Assembly (NCBI RefSeq): GCF_019748715.1
Contig: NZ_JACLBZ010000014.1
Coordinates: 186,001 to 250,000, forward strand
Direction of reading: 5' to 3'
DNA length: 64,000 nt
DNA from: Sporosarcina aquimarina
GTDB taxonomy: Bacteria; Bacillota; Bacilli; Bacillales_A; Planococcaceae
Every line of letters starts with the position of its first letter. Positions within the stretch are counted from its first letter, which is position 1. The notes under the pieces were generated by a model. It ran no database searches. It saw nothing but the letters and a program-made list of their open reading frames with translations, and had not been told where the DNA came from. Below, piece after piece: positions 44,253 through 53,226 of this stretch. Made by a program: the position numbers and the translations under genes.

Positions 44253-44293
44253 GCTGCCTTGAATGTTAGAAAAACTTTCAATGGCAGCTTTTA
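44253..44293. terminator. terminator between convergent kipR and kipA
   Basis: GCTGCC-TTGAA pairs with TTCAATGGCAGC (one bulge), then TTTTTAC on the plus strand. Confidence 0.65.
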
Positions 44294-44353
44294 CTCATAT
44301 GAAAGGTGAGAGAAACGGTGAATCAAGCCAAAGTAAAGTTGCACTTGCCCCTG

Positions 44354-45340
44354 TCAAACCTTTAACTGAATCCCTATTTTGAGGCTTGCGATAATTTGTT
44401 CGTTTTTCCATAGTTCATTTTCTGCTTCCTCAATTGAAACCACTTCAAATTGGATGGTCCCTGGTGGCCGCAGTTGCGCTAAACTCGATAAATCGGCCGA
44501 AATAATTTGTGCGATCTTCGGATAACCACCAGTCGTTTGCCGATCTGCCATTAAAATAATGGGCTGACCGTTAGGAGGGATTTGTATCGTTCCATAAGTG
44601 ACACCTTCAGACAAAAGCTCGGTTTTTTCATTTAATGCAAGGGGCGGACCTTCCAAGCGATATCCCATTCGATCGGATGAATTTGTCAATACAAATAGTT
44701 CCTCGATTAGCCTTTGTTTACTCATTTCATCAAATTGATCATATTCTGCGCCTTCCGTGATACGAATGGTTTGCGCTTGACCAAGACGAATGATTGTTTC
44801 GTGGTTAACGCTCCATGCAAAGTGGCGTTGCAACTTAGATAATTGTTGCAAAAATGATCGGCTTGTTGCATTTAGTTCACCGCAGGATAGGCTGTCCCCT
44901 TTTTTCAATGCTCTTCCTAAGAAGCCACCAATCCCAGCTCGGACATATGTACTTTTACTCCCCATAACTTTGGGGACAACTAAACCACCAGCAAACGCAA
45001 TATATGCACGGCATCCTTTTCTTGCCGATTTAAAGGAGAGTAAGGAGCCTTTTCGGACTAATACAGGACGCCACATTGGTACTTCTTTGTCATCTACAGC
45101 CGGCATTAAATCACCGCCAGTAATTGCTATTAGAAGATCCCTTTCGAAGCGAAGCGTGCAGCCTACCAATGTCATTTCCAGAGTGCCTTCACCTTCATCA
45201 TTTCCTACGAGTAAGTTTGCGATGCGAAGCGAATAGCTGTCCATTGCGCCGCCCACGATGACACCGTATTTTTGTGAACCGTATCTTCCCAAGTCCTGTA
45301 TAGTCGTCAAAAGACCGGGGTGAACTACTTGGAAACTCAT
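44354..45340 (-). CDS. pxpC: 5-oxoprolinase subunit C (KipA/PxpC)
   Basis: The 328-residue biotin-dependent carboxylase-like protein of the KipA family has the typical start FQVVHPGLLTTIQDLGRYG and GGAMDSYSLRIANLLVGN, and the late LMADRQTTGGYPKIA motif. With PxpA and PxpB it forms the ATP-dependent prokaryotic 5-oxoprolinase that opens pyroglutamate to glutamate. In B. subtilis KipA also counteracts KipI on the sporulation kinase KinA. It overlaps the end of pxpB by 4 bp (ATGA). Confidence 0.9.
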   Translation of the reverse strand: MSFQVVHPGLLTTIQDLGRYGSQKYGVIVGGAMDSYSLRIANLLVGNDEGEGTLEMTLVGCTLRFERDLLIAITGGDLMPAVDDKEVPMWRPVLVRKGSLLSFKSARKGCRAYIAFAGGLVVPKVMGSKSTYVRAGIGGFLGRALKKGDSLSCGELNATSRSFLQQLSKLQRHFAWSVNHETIIRLGQAQTIRITEGAEYDQFDEMSKQRLIEELFVLTNSSDRMGYRLEGPPLALNEKTELLSEGVTYGTIQIPPNGQPIILMADRQTTGGYPKIAQIISADLSSLAQLRPPGTIQFEVVSIEEAENELWKNEQIIASLKIGIQLKV

Positions 45341-46071
45341 GATTTCAACTCCTTTATTCTAGTGTACTCCCTAACGGAAATAGACTTGAAGCGTATTTTA
45401 TATCCTGCCTGCAGATATGTCGGAGGTTGCTGATCGGGAAGGAAAAGATCGACAGGAGTCCGGCCGATAATTTGCCAACCCCCAGGCGTTTCTAAAGGAT
45501 AAACTCCTGTTTGCAACCCTGCGATTCCTACAGAACCCGCAGGAATAGAAGTTCTGGGTGTTTCCTTGCGCGGAGTAGCAATTCGCTCATCCATGCCACC
45601 CAAGAAAGGAAAACCAGGAGCAAATCCAATCATATATGCTAAATATTCATTTTTTGAGTGAATTTCGATTACTTCATCGGGACTCAGCCCATGATGGCTC
45701 GCAACATATTCTAAGTCTGGTCCATACTCACCGCCGTAAACAACAGGAATCGTGACGAGTTTTTCTTCGGAACCTGGTTGTTTACCGATTTTCTGAACTA
45801 AGTTTTCCATGTAAACGCTAACATATCGAAATGGACTTTTTGGCAATCCATCAGTAATCGACTGATGCACAATGTAAGGATTATAGTAAACAGTTAAACT
45901 GGTGTACGCAGGAACGGACTCGATATAGCCGTTAAATGGATGAATCTCCAGCAATCTAGTCAACTCGCCTACTAATTTGTGAATGGAAGGGTCGATCCCT
46001 TCACCTAACTGGACAATCAGGGCCGAATCTCCCAATGGTTTAATAAGTGCGTTATTCGTTTCTTTCTTCAT
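45337..46071 (-). CDS. pxpB: 5-oxoprolinase subunit B (KipI/PxpB)
   Basis: The 244-residue protein of the KipI family has PLGDSALIVQLGEGID, the IGFAPGFPFLGG motif, and SVGIAGLQTGVYPLETPGGW. It is the partner of PxpC, and in B. subtilis an inhibitor of KinA. The frame opens with GTG at 46077, but TAGGAG fits the ATG at 46071. A perfect cre sequence lies inside this gene at 45809-45823. Its promoter (minus strand) is TTGAAA, 16 bp, TATAAT. Confidence 0.9.
   Translation of the reverse strand: MKKETNNALIKPLGDSALIVQLGEGIDPSIHKLVGELTRLLEIHPFNGYIESVPAYTSLTVYYNPYIVHQSITDGLPKSPFRYVSVYMENLVQKIGKQPGSEEKLVTIPVVYGGEYGPDLEYVASHHGLSPDEVIEIHSKNEYLAYMIGFAPGFPFLGGMDERIATPRKETPRTSIPAGSVGIAGLQTGVYPLETPGGWQIIGRTPVDLFLPDQQPPTYLQAGYKIRFKSISVREYTRIKELKS
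45809..45823 (+). promoter_or_regulatory. intragenic cre (CcpA) site in pxpB
   Basis: ATGTAAACGCTAACA matches every position of the cre consensus WTGNAANCGNWNNCA. It is about 250 nt into the pxpB coding sequence, where CcpA could act as a roadblock. Confidence 0.6.
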
Positions 46072-46086
46072 TATCACAACTCCTAA

Positions 46087-46104
46087 AGTTCCGAAATTCG
46101 GTAC
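46087..46104. promoter_or_regulatory. palindrome A (candidate KipR operator)
   Basis: GTTCCGAA-A-TTCGGTAC, 8-1-8 with one mismatch, in the pxpB leader. It has the same architecture as palindrome C at pxpA. Confidence 0.5.
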
Positions 46105-46133
46105 ACTGGTTTTAAATATTGGATCATATAGTT

Positions 46134-46161
46134 ATTATAATAGACAGAAAACAAATTTCAA
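46134..46161 (-). promoter_or_regulatory. promoter of pxpB-pxpC
   Basis: On the minus strand TTGAAA (46161-46156), 16 bp, TATAAT (46139-46134). Confidence 0.65.
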
Positions 46162-46178
46162 GTCGTCTAAACAATAAA

Positions 46179-46194
46179 AAGGTTTCGATACCTT
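46179..46194. promoter_or_regulatory. palindrome B between the two pxp arms
   Basis: AAGGTTTCGATACCTT, nearly perfect. It shares GTTTCGAT with palindrome C but has a different centre. Confidence 0.4.
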
Positions 46195-46253
46195 ATCACA
46201 AACTTTTTTAAAATAAAATCTATTCAATTTCAAAACTTTATGATAAAGTGGAT

Positions 46254-46288
46254 TTGTAATTCAAAACTAGAGTTTCGATTATCGGAAC
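46254..46288 (+). promoter_or_regulatory. pxpA promoter overlapped by palindrome C
   Basis: TTGTAA (46254-46259), 17 bp, GATTAT (46277-46282). The -10 lies in the middle of GTTTCGAT-T-ATCGGAAC (46272-46288). Such a placement fits repression by the IclR protein. Confidence 0.55.
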
Positions 46289-46297
46289 TAAACGATT

Positions 46298-46311
46298 TGT
46301 AAGCGTTTACG
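46298..46311 (+). promoter_or_regulatory. cre (CcpA) site before pxpA
   Basis: TGTAAGCGTTTACG matches the cre consensus except at the last base and lies just after the expected transcription start, a repressing position. Confidence 0.6.
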
Positions 46312-46343
46312 ATAATGCATTTCATTTTATTTTTGGAGGGATT

Positions 46344-47105
46344 ATGATGTATCAAGTTGATTTGAACTGTGATTTGGGTGAGAGTTTTGGACGCTATATG
46401 TTAGGTGAACAGAAAGAAATATTAAAATATGTCACATCTGCAAATATAGCATGCGGGTTTCATGCAGGTGATCCGCGTGTGATGAGAGAGACCGTCAGAC
46501 TTGCTGTAGATCATAATGTGAAAATCGGTGCCCATCCAGGTCTACCAGATTTGAATGGTTTTGGCCGCCGCGAAATGAAAATCACTCCACAGGAAGCATA
46601 TGATATGGTCATTTACCAAATAGGCGCACTGCAAGGGTTCTTAACTGCTTGCCAAACGTCTATGCAACATGTGAAACCACATGGCGCGCTGTACAATATG
46701 GCTGCACAAGATGAAAAACTTGCAGAAGCTATTGCGCAAGCTGTATATGACATTTCTGCCGATCTTATCTTATTTGGTCTGGCGGGAAGTGAATTAACAA
46801 AAGCTGGTGAACGAATCGGTTTACAAACAGTACATGAAGTATTTGCAGATCGGACCTATCAGGACGATGGTTCTTTAACTTCCCGCTCCCAGGCTGAAGC
46901 GATGATTGTTGATAAAGAACAATCTGCTGCACAAGTGATCAAAATGGTGACAGAAGGAAAAGTGTTAACGCAGCAAGGAATAGAAGTCCCTGTCAAGGCG
47001 CATTCCATTTGCATCCATGGCGATGGAGAGCATGCGTTGGATTTTGCAAAATACTTAAAAGAACAGCTACTGCAAAACAAGATAAAAGTTGCGGCAATGT
47101 CGTAA
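46344..47105 (+). CDS. pxpA: 5-oxoprolinase subunit A (LamB/YcsF family)
   Basis: The 253-residue protein has the family start [14 protein letters not shown] and the motifs [24 protein letters not shown] and VKPHGALYN. It is the third subunit of 5-oxoprolinase, and its fold binds the oxoproline ring. ATGs occur at 46344 and 46347; GGAGGG at 46335-46340 fits the second slightly better. It is followed by a transporter and a hydro-lyase gene, the B. subtilis ycsF-ycsG-ycsI order. Confidence 0.92.
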   Translation: MMYQVDLNCDLGESFGRYMLGEQKEILKYVTSANIACGFHAGDPRVMRETVRLAVDHNVKIGAHPGLPDLNGFGRREMKITPQEAYDMVIYQIGALQGFLTACQTSMQHVKPHGALYNMAAQDEKLAEAIAQAVYDISADLILFGLAGSELTKAGERIGLQTVHEVFADRTYQDDGSLTSRSQAEAMIVDKEQSAAQVIKMVTEGKVLTQQGIEVPVKAHSICIHGDGEHALDFAKYLKEQLLQNKIKVAAMS

Positions 47106-47121
47106 GAAGTGGAGGGTTCGT

Positions 47122-48339
47122 ATGAAAGACAAGAATTTGGTGCATACACCGAAGAGTGAGAAAGTAAGTAAAAGTGTTTTATTCGGAGCGGCCTTTTTAA
47201 TGGCTACTTCTTCGATCGGTCCTGGATTCCTAACGCAGACGACGGTATTTACGCAACAATTAGCGGCAAGTTTCGGGTTTGTGATTTTAATTTCCTTGCT
47301 GCTAGATGTCTTTGTACAAATAAATATTTGGAGAATTATTGCAGTATCTGGTTTAAGAGGACAAGAAATAGCGAATAAAGTGCTTCCCGGTCTCGGAGTC
47401 GTGCTGGCTGTTTTAATTGTCATTGGAGGACTTGCCTTTAATATTGGGAACGTTGCTGGCGCTGGGCTTGGACTTAACGCCATGCTCGGTATGGATCCCG
47501 TTTATGGAGCAGTTTTGAGCGCTGCTTTTGCAATCTTTATCTTTCTCTTTAAAGAAGCCGGTAAGGCAATGGATAAAGTTGCACAAGCTGCAGGCGGTGT
47601 CATGATCCTCTTGATGCTTTACGTTGCATTTACTACTTCACCACCGGTAGGAGAAGCGATTGTGAATACTTTTAAACCTGAGCAGCTTAGCATCTTTGCG
47701 ATTATCACAATTGTTGGGGGATCTGTAGGCGGATACATTACATTTGCCGGAGGTCACCGTTTATTAGACGCTGGTGTGAAAGGGATTGACTCATTACCGG
47801 ACGTTACGAAAAGCTCTGTTATGGGAATTGCGGTAACAGGTGTTATGCGTGTAGCTTTGTTCTTGGCAGTTTTGGGCGTTGTATCGATGGGACTGGCGAT
47901 CGATCCTGCCAATCCACCTGCTTCGGTTTTCAAGCTGGCAGCAGGAGAGGTAGGATACCGAATGTTTGGTGTGATTATGTGGGCAGCAGCCATTACATCA
48001 GTTGTTGGAGCTGCATACACATCCGTTTCTTTCATACGAACCTTTCATCCTGCTATCGAAAAGTATCATAACTGGGTCATCATCTTATTTATTTTGATTT
48101 CAACACTGACATTTGCCATCGTCGGTAAACCTGTAAATGTTCTGATCCTTGTTGGTGCCTTAAATGCATTAATCTTGCCTCTTGGACTCGGTACTATTTT
48201 AGTAGCCGCTTATAAGAAAGAGATTATCGGGAATTATAAACATCCGCTTTGGTTAACCATTACAGGAGGAATCGTCGTGGTGGCGATGGCTGTGTTAAGT
48301 ATTATGACATTAATTGAGCAGATTCCATTACTGTTTTAA
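47122..48339 (+). CDS. NRAMP-like membrane transporter (YcsG-like)
   Basis: This 405-residue transporter has about 11 hydrophobic segments. It starts within the NRAMP fold: SIGPGFLTQTTVFTQQL in the first helix region, then a GGSVGGYITFAGGH segment. The canonical NRAMP metal motif DPGN is replaced by SIGPG, so metal transport is doubtful. Context between pxpA and ycsI points to uptake of 5-oxoproline or a related acid. The start is ATG 47122 after GGAGGG; the frame extends up to 47089 and overlaps pxpA. Confidence 0.75.
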   Translation: MKDKNLVHTPKSEKVSKSVLFGAAFLMATSSIGPGFLTQTTVFTQQLAASFGFVILISLLLDVFVQINIWRIIAVSGLRGQEIANKVLPGLGVVLAVLIVIGGLAFNIGNVAGAGLGLNAMLGMDPVYGAVLSAAFAIFIFLFKEAGKAMDKVAQAAGGVMILLMLYVAFTTSPPVGEAIVNTFKPEQLSIFAIITIVGGSVGGYITFAGGHRLLDAGVKGIDSLPDVTKSSVMGIAVTGVMRVALFLAVLGVVSMGLAIDPANPPASVFKLAAGEVGYRMFGVIMWAAAITSVVGAAYTSVSFIRTFHPAIEKYHNWVIILFILISTLTFAIVGKPVNVLILVGALNALILPLGLGTILVAAYKKEIIGNYKHPLWLTITGGIVVVAMAVLSIMTLIEQIPLLF

Positions 48340-48375
48340 AGAATGGCAAGTATGCATAGAAGAGGAGAATACATA

Positions 48376-49167
48376 ATGACGAACTATGAAGAGATGTCTC
48401 CTGCAAAAGTTAGGGAACTGATCCGCGAACAGACGATTACAGGTCCTACTGCAGGAATGTCAAAAGGATTTGCACAAGCGAATTTGGTGATTCTAAAAAA
48501 AGAGCATGCGTACGATTTTTTATTATTTTGCCAGCGGAACCCGAAGTCATGTCCTTTATTGGATGTGACGGAGGTCGGTTCGTTCAAGCCCAACAAAATA
48601 GCGACGAATGCAAACATTTTAACTGATGTACCCAAATATCGGATTTATAAAGATGGTGTATTTACGGAGGAAGTGCTGGACGCTTCTGACTATTGGGAAG
48701 AGGACATGGTCTGCTTTCTGATAGGTTGCAGTTTCACATTTGAAACGCCACTCTTGGCAGACGATATACCGATACGTCATATCGAAGAAAAATGCAATGT
48801 GCCTATGTACAAAACGTCGATTGCATGTGAGAAAGCGGGCGTCTTTGAAGGGCCAATGGTAGTGAGTATGCGGCCTATGACTTATGAAAATGCCATACGA
48901 GCTGTACAAATCACCACTCCTTTACCTGCTGTCCACGGGGCGCCTATTCATATCGGAGACCCGAGCCAAATCGGCATTCAAGATATTGACAAACCAGACT
49001 TTGGGGATTCAGTCACGATAAAGGATGGAGAAATTCCGGTGTTCTGGCCATGTGGTGTTACTCCACAGGCAGTTGCGATGCAAAGCAAACCTTCCATCAT
49101 GATTACGCATGCCCCGGGCTGCATGTTTATTGGCGATATTAAAGATACAACGCTTAGTATTTTTTAA
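48376..49167 (+). CDS. putative hydro-lyase, DUF1445 (YcsI-like)
   Basis: The 263-residue member of the D-glutamate cyclase/DUF1445 family has GMSKGFAQANLVIL, the FLIGCSFTFE segment, NVPMYKT, PVFWPCGVTPQAV and THAPGCMFIGD. A eukaryotic homologue converts D-glutamate to 5-oxo-D-proline, which fits the pyroglutamate locus; bacterial activity is inferred. The ATG at 48376 follows GAGGAG. The earlier in-frame ATG at 48343 has no good SD. Confidence 0.85.
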   Translation: MTNYEEMSPAKVRELIREQTITGPTAGMSKGFAQANLVILKKEHAYDFLLFCQRNPKSCPLLDVTEVGSFKPNKIATNANILTDVPKYRIYKDGVFTEEVLDASDYWEEDMVCFLIGCSFTFETPLLADDIPIRHIEEKCNVPMYKTSIACEKAGVFEGPMVVSMRPMTYENAIRAVQITTPLPAVHGAPIHIGDPSQIGIQDIDKPDFGDSVTIKDGEIPVFWPCGVTPQAVAMQSKPSIMITHAPGCMFIGDIKDTTLSIF

Positions 49168-49197
49168 TGCCATAGATAACTAAATAAAATGCATGAG

Positions 49198-49230
49198 AGA
49201 TTGGACATGAACCCGTGTCTGATCTTTTTT
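49198..49230 (+). terminator. terminator of the pxpA operon
   Basis: AGAT-GGACA / TGTCT-ATCT imperfect hairpin followed by TTTTTT. Confidence 0.55.
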
Positions 49231-49362
49231 GCGGTATGATGACTAGACAAAATTTTTCATAGTAGGTAAAGTGGAGAGCAGGCTAGGGCGATTGGACAGA
49301 GTATTATTAGGTTATACTCCGAACTAAACCTGATTTTAGTAAATAATAAGGAGTGAATGATT

Positions 49363-49932
49363 ATGACAATGAGTAATAAAAAAGAGTTATCACCCGAACA
49401 ACAAGAAGAACTACTATCAATTTTGAAAGCACGTTTCGAAAAAAACATGAACCGTCATGAAGGACTGGTATGGACGGTGATACAAGCGAAGCTCGAAGCA
49501 AATCCCGAAAAACTTTGGTCACTCAATGAAATGGAATTGACTGGGGGTGAACCGGACGTCGTAGAGTATGATGAAAAATCAGATGAATATGCTTTTTACG
49601 ATTGTTCAGCGGAAAGTCCTAAAGGGCGCAGAAGTGTGTGTTACGATCAGGAAGCGCTGGAGTCGAGGAAGAAACATAAACCGGAGAATAGCGCTATGGA
49701 GATGGCAACTGCCATGGGCATTGAATTGTTAACGGAGAACCAGTTCCGTGCATTACAGGAACTTGGGGATTTCGATTTGAAGACATCGAGTTGGGTTCAA
49801 ACTCCATCTGATATTAGGAAACTCGGCGGAGCCCTTTTTTGCGATCGTCGATTCGGACACGTTTTCGTATATCATAATGGAGCGGAATCTTATTATGCCA
49901 GCAGAGGATTTCGTGGATGTCTTCTTGTCTGA
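49363..49932 (+). CDS. DUF4256 family protein
   Basis: The 189-residue soluble protein matches DUF4256 in pattern: LKARFEKNMNRHEGLVW near the N-terminus, GGEPDVVEYD, FYDCSAESPKGRRSVCYD, TSSWVQTP and FGHVFVYHNGAESYY. The function is unknown. AAGGAG (49348-49353) favours the ATG at 49363 over that at 49357. It is monocistronic, closed by a strong terminator. Confidence 0.75.
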   Translation: MTMSNKKELSPEQQEELLSILKARFEKNMNRHEGLVWTVIQAKLEANPEKLWSLNEMELTGGEPDVVEYDEKSDEYAFYDCSAESPKGRRSVCYDQEALESRKKHKPENSAMEMATAMGIELLTENQFRALQELGDFDLKTSSWVQTPSDIRKLGGALFCDRRFGHVFVYHNGAESYYASRGFRGCLLV

Positions 49933-50012
49933 ATAAGGGACGTCGTGATTTAAGGAGATATCTAAACTGAGTTGTTAGGATTCTAATTCAGACATCATTA
50001 AGGCAACACCAT

Positions 50013-50067
50013 AAATAATGAACCATACGTCTGTGAAAAATAGATGTGCGGTTCATTATTTTTTTAC
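50013..50067 (+). terminator. terminator after the DUF4256 gene
   Basis: AATAATGAAC / GTTCATTATT with inner ACGTCT / AGATGT, then seven T. Confidence 0.85.
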
Positions 50068-50129
50068 ATACCCATCAGATGGATAAATTTCGTTTACAAT
50101 TCATATCAATGAATGGGGAGGTATATGAA

Positions 50130-52163
50130 ATGACAGATAAACAGAAAGATAACGAAAAAGATGAGCAACTTGAGTGTTTTCGTGTGAATGATAAGGGAAA
50201 ATATATGACAACAAATCAAGGGTTAAAGGTTTCCGAGGATGAACTTTCCTTGACTGCCGGTGTCCGTGGTCCAACCTTAATGGAGGACTTTCATTTCCGG
50301 GAGAAATTAACACATTTTGATAATGAACGAATACCAGAACGGGTTGTCCATGCTAGGGGCTTTGCAGCTCACGGTGAATTTGAGTTGTACCAAGATATGT
50401 CGCGTTATACAAAAGCGAAAATATTTACTGATACATCTATAAAAACACCAGTATTTGTACGGTTCTCCACTGTTAATGGGGCAAGGGGTTCAGGAGATAC
50501 GGCAAGAGATGCTCGCGGATTTGCAACAAAGTTTTACACGGAGGAAGGAAACTATGACCTCGTAGCCAATAACATCCCTGTTTTCTTTATTCAAGATGGA
50601 ATAAAATTTCCAGATGTTGTTCACGCATTCAAACCAGAACCTCATAATGACATTCCTCAAGCATCTACAGCTCATGATAACTTTTGGGACTTTGTTGCCA
50701 ATAATCCCGAAAATGCGCATATGGTGATGTGGATTATGTCCGACCGAGCGATTCCAAGAAGTTTTCGAATGATGGAAGGGTTTGGTGTAAATACATTTCG
50801 TTTTGTTAACGCTGCGGGGGAAGCATTCTTTGTTAAATTTCATTGGAAACCAAAACTCGGCGCCCACTCTTTAACTTGGGAGGAGGCCCAGAAGCTAATG
50901 GGAGTTGACCCTGATTTCCATCGCCATGATTTGTGGAATGCGATTGAACGAGGGGATTATCCAGAGTTTGAGTTAGGTGTACAAATTGTAAATGAAAAAG
51001 ATGAATTTACGTTTGATTTTGATTTATTAGACGCAACTAAGCTAATACCCGAGGAAGAAGTGCCGGTGCAAATCATTGGAAAGATGACATTAACGAAGAA
51101 CGTTGATAACTTCTTTGCTGAGACTGAGCAAGTAGCGTTTCATCCGGGGAATGTGGTACCAGGTATTGACTTTACGAATGATCCATTGCTCCAGGCGAGA
51201 TTATTCTCCTATATTGACACACAATTAATACGTTTAGGTGGACCAAACTTTCATGAGATACCGATCAACCGTCCGATTTGTCCCTTCTATAATAACCAGC
51301 GTGAAGGTTATCATAGAATGACGATCAATGTTGGTCGTGTGAACTATCATCGCAACTCCTTAGCAGGGAATACACCGGCTCCCGTACCGCCTGAAGAGGG
51401 TGGTTATAAGCATTATGAAGAAAAAGTTGAGGGTCGGACAATAAGAGCAAGAAGTAAAAGTTTCACGGATTTCTTTTCTCAAGCAACTATGTTTTGGAAT
51501 AGCATGAGTGGAACCGAGAGGAAACATATAATCGATGCATTTAGTTTTGAACTAGGAAAAGTAAAAAATAAATCGGTACGACAACAAAATGTAGATTTAT
51601 TTGCAAATGTTAACCTTGAACTGGCTAGAACAATAGCTAGAAATATTGGGGTTTCACCACCAACAAGTGGAGGATCAACTGTAAAAAAATCTTCCCCAGC
51701 ATTGAGCCAATTAAATATGCCTATGTCTGCGAAAACTCGTAAAGTAGCGGTAATTGTATCGGATGGGTTTAATGGTCCTTTAGTAAAGTCAGTACTTGAC
51801 TATTGGAAATCGAAAGGGCTTGTTCCGGAAATCATAAGTGAGGACCAAGGAATAGTTCATGGTACGAAGAACGTTCAGTTAGAAGCGACACAAAATGTAT
51901 ATACTGCCGATTCAGTGTTATACGATGCGGTCTATATGGTGCGGGGAAGTAGTGATGATATGGCTTTTAACCAAAAAATCGCAAATTTCCTTGATGAGGC
52001 TTTTCGTCACAAAAAGACAATTGGGGCTACTGGTCAAGGCGTACAATGGTTAAATGTCAATAATTTCATCAATAAACCAGGTGTTATTACAGATGAAAAT
52101 ATCCCTAATTTTGCAAATCGGTTTGTGGAAGCTGTTGCACAGCATCGTCATTGGGATAGGTAG
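50130..52163 (+). CDS. katE: large-subunit catalase (clade 2, KatE-like)
   Basis: The 677-residue heme catalase has the active-site His in RVVHARGFAAHG, Asn in the NNIPVFFIQDG segment, and the proximal Tyr motif RLFSYIDTQLIRLG. The extra C-terminal domain (about 540-677, RKVAVIVSDGFNGPLVKSVL) is the DJ-1/PfpI-like fold typical of the large type. It detoxifies hydrogen peroxide in the cytoplasm, and relatives occur in spores. The frame is open from 50046, but GGGGAGG fits the ATG at 50130. No clear sigma-B or PerR site was seen. Confidence 0.92.
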   Translation: MTDKQKDNEKDEQLECFRVNDKGKYMTTNQGLKVSEDELSLTAGVRGPTLMEDFHFREKLTHFDNERIPERVVHARGFAAHGEFELYQDMSRYTKAKIFTDTSIKTPVFVRFSTVNGARGSGDTARDARGFATKFYTEEGNYDLVANNIPVFFIQDGIKFPDVVHAFKPEPHNDIPQASTAHDNFWDFVANNPENAHMVMWIMSDRAIPRSFRMMEGFGVNTFRFVNAAGEAFFVKFHWKPKLGAHSLTWEEAQKLMGVDPDFHRHDLWNAIERGDYPEFELGVQIVNEKDEFTFDFDLLDATKLIPEEEVPVQIIGKMTLTKNVDNFFAETEQVAFHPGNVVPGIDFTNDPLLQARLFSYIDTQLIRLGGPNFHEIPINRPICPFYNNQREGYHRMTINVGRVNYHRNSLAGNTPAPVPPEEGGYKHYEEKVEGRTIRARSKSFTDFFSQATMFWNSMSGTERKHIIDAFSFELGKVKNKSVRQQNVDLFANVNLELARTIARNIGVSPPTSGGSTVKKSSPALSQLNMPMSAKTRKVAVIVSDGFNGPLVKSVLDYWKSKGLVPEIISEDQGIVHGTKNVQLEATQNVYTADSVLYDAVYMVRGSSDDMAFNQKIANFLDEAFRHKKTIGATGQGVQWLNVNNFINKPGVITDENIPNFANRFVEAVAQHRHWDR

Positions 52164-52609
52164 TTTTCAATGGGAGGCGGTCCAAGGTTCCCTGAATAAT
52201 AAGAGGTTGAGACAATAAAACCAACAAATTAAAATATTGGCGTCGTACTCCCACCATGTACTGGTGAAGGTACCGCGCCTATTTTTGTTTTTCCTATTCT
52301 TATATTTGTTTAGTATTCGAAGAGAATAACTTGAAAAAAATAAAGTGACACAATAACTAGCAGGACCTGTGAATATCTAGAATTTTTATTTAAATACTGC
52401 AAACGGCTGAGAATAAAAATTAACGAAATCAGGCAGTAGCATTGATAGAAACAAATCAGCTCATGATTCTTCACTTTCAAAATGACTACAAATAAATAAG
52501 AAATTTATAGTCTGAAAAATAGTTATTAAATTTTCAGAAAATTAACTTGATATTTAAAAAGTGAATGTGTAGAATAAAAATTAATCAATTAACAGGGAGG
52601 TGAATCACT
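52164..52609 (+). other. intergenic region after katE
   Basis: A structured element (52239-52286: outer GGCG / CGCC, inner CACCA / TGGTG, then TATTTTTG) looks like a terminator. The remaining 320 bases are AT-rich and hold only the TetR promoter. Confidence 0.55.
52547..52575 (+). promoter_or_regulatory. promoter of the TetR-led beta-oxidation cluster
   Basis: TTGATA (52547-52552), 17 bp, TAGAAT (52570-52575). A TTAATCAATTAA near-palindrome directly downstream (near 52580) is a possible operator. Confidence 0.5.
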
Positions 52610-53200
52610 GTGTCGTTGCGGCAGAAGAAGATAGCTAAGAAAAAAGAAGATATTTTACGGACAGCAGTTAGTATTCTGGCAGAAAAGGGCTATCAGGGGA
52701 CGACAATGGAAGAGATTGCCTCTAGTTTATTGATGACAAAAGGATCTGTCTATTATTATTTTAAAGACAAACAGGATCTACTTTATCAGAGTCAGCTTAT
52801 GCTCTTACAGCAAAGTCTGATAAATATTAAAACAATACAGCAGGAAAATTTACCGGTAGTTGATAGATTTAAAAAGGCTATGGTAGCTCATATCACCTAT
52901 TTACTAGATGAAAAATCAGGGTTTGAAATGATGGTAAAGCTTGAACAGATCTTTTCAACTGAACAACTTGAAGAGATTTTTCAATTGCGAAATGATTACG
53001 AGAAGTGTTTCGACCAACTAATCCTAGAAGGTATCAATGAAGAAGTGTTTGAAGCTGTAGAAATCACAATAGTAAGGAACACAATATTAGGTGCCATGAA
53101 CTGGGTGACTCAATGGTACTCGCCAGAAGGAAAAAAAGACCCGATAGAAATTGCTGAAACGGTTTCTGGCTATTTAACACGTATTCTGGTAAAAAAATAA
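52610..53200 (+). CDS. TetR-family regulator
   Basis: The 196-residue protein has an N-terminal helix-turn-helix ([21 protein letters not shown]) followed by a TetR-type helical ligand domain resembling acyl-CoA-responsive regulators. The start is GTG at 52610 after GGGAGGTGA. The six genes that follow on the same strand are enzymes of acyl-CoA breakdown, so an acyl-CoA effector is likely but inferred. It is distinct from FadR at 19.4 kb. Confidence 0.8.
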   Translation: MSLRQKKIAKKKEDILRTAVSILAEKGYQGTTMEEIASSLLMTKGSVYYYFKDKQDLLYQSQLMLLQQSLINIKTIQQENLPVVDRFKKAMVAHITYLLDEKSGFEMMVKLEQIFSTEQLEEIFQLRNDYEKCFDQLILEGINEEVFEAVEITIVRNTILGAMNWVTQWYSPEGKKDPIEIAETVSGYLTRILVKK

Positions 53201-53226
53201 ACTACATCATTATTGGAGGGAAACAA

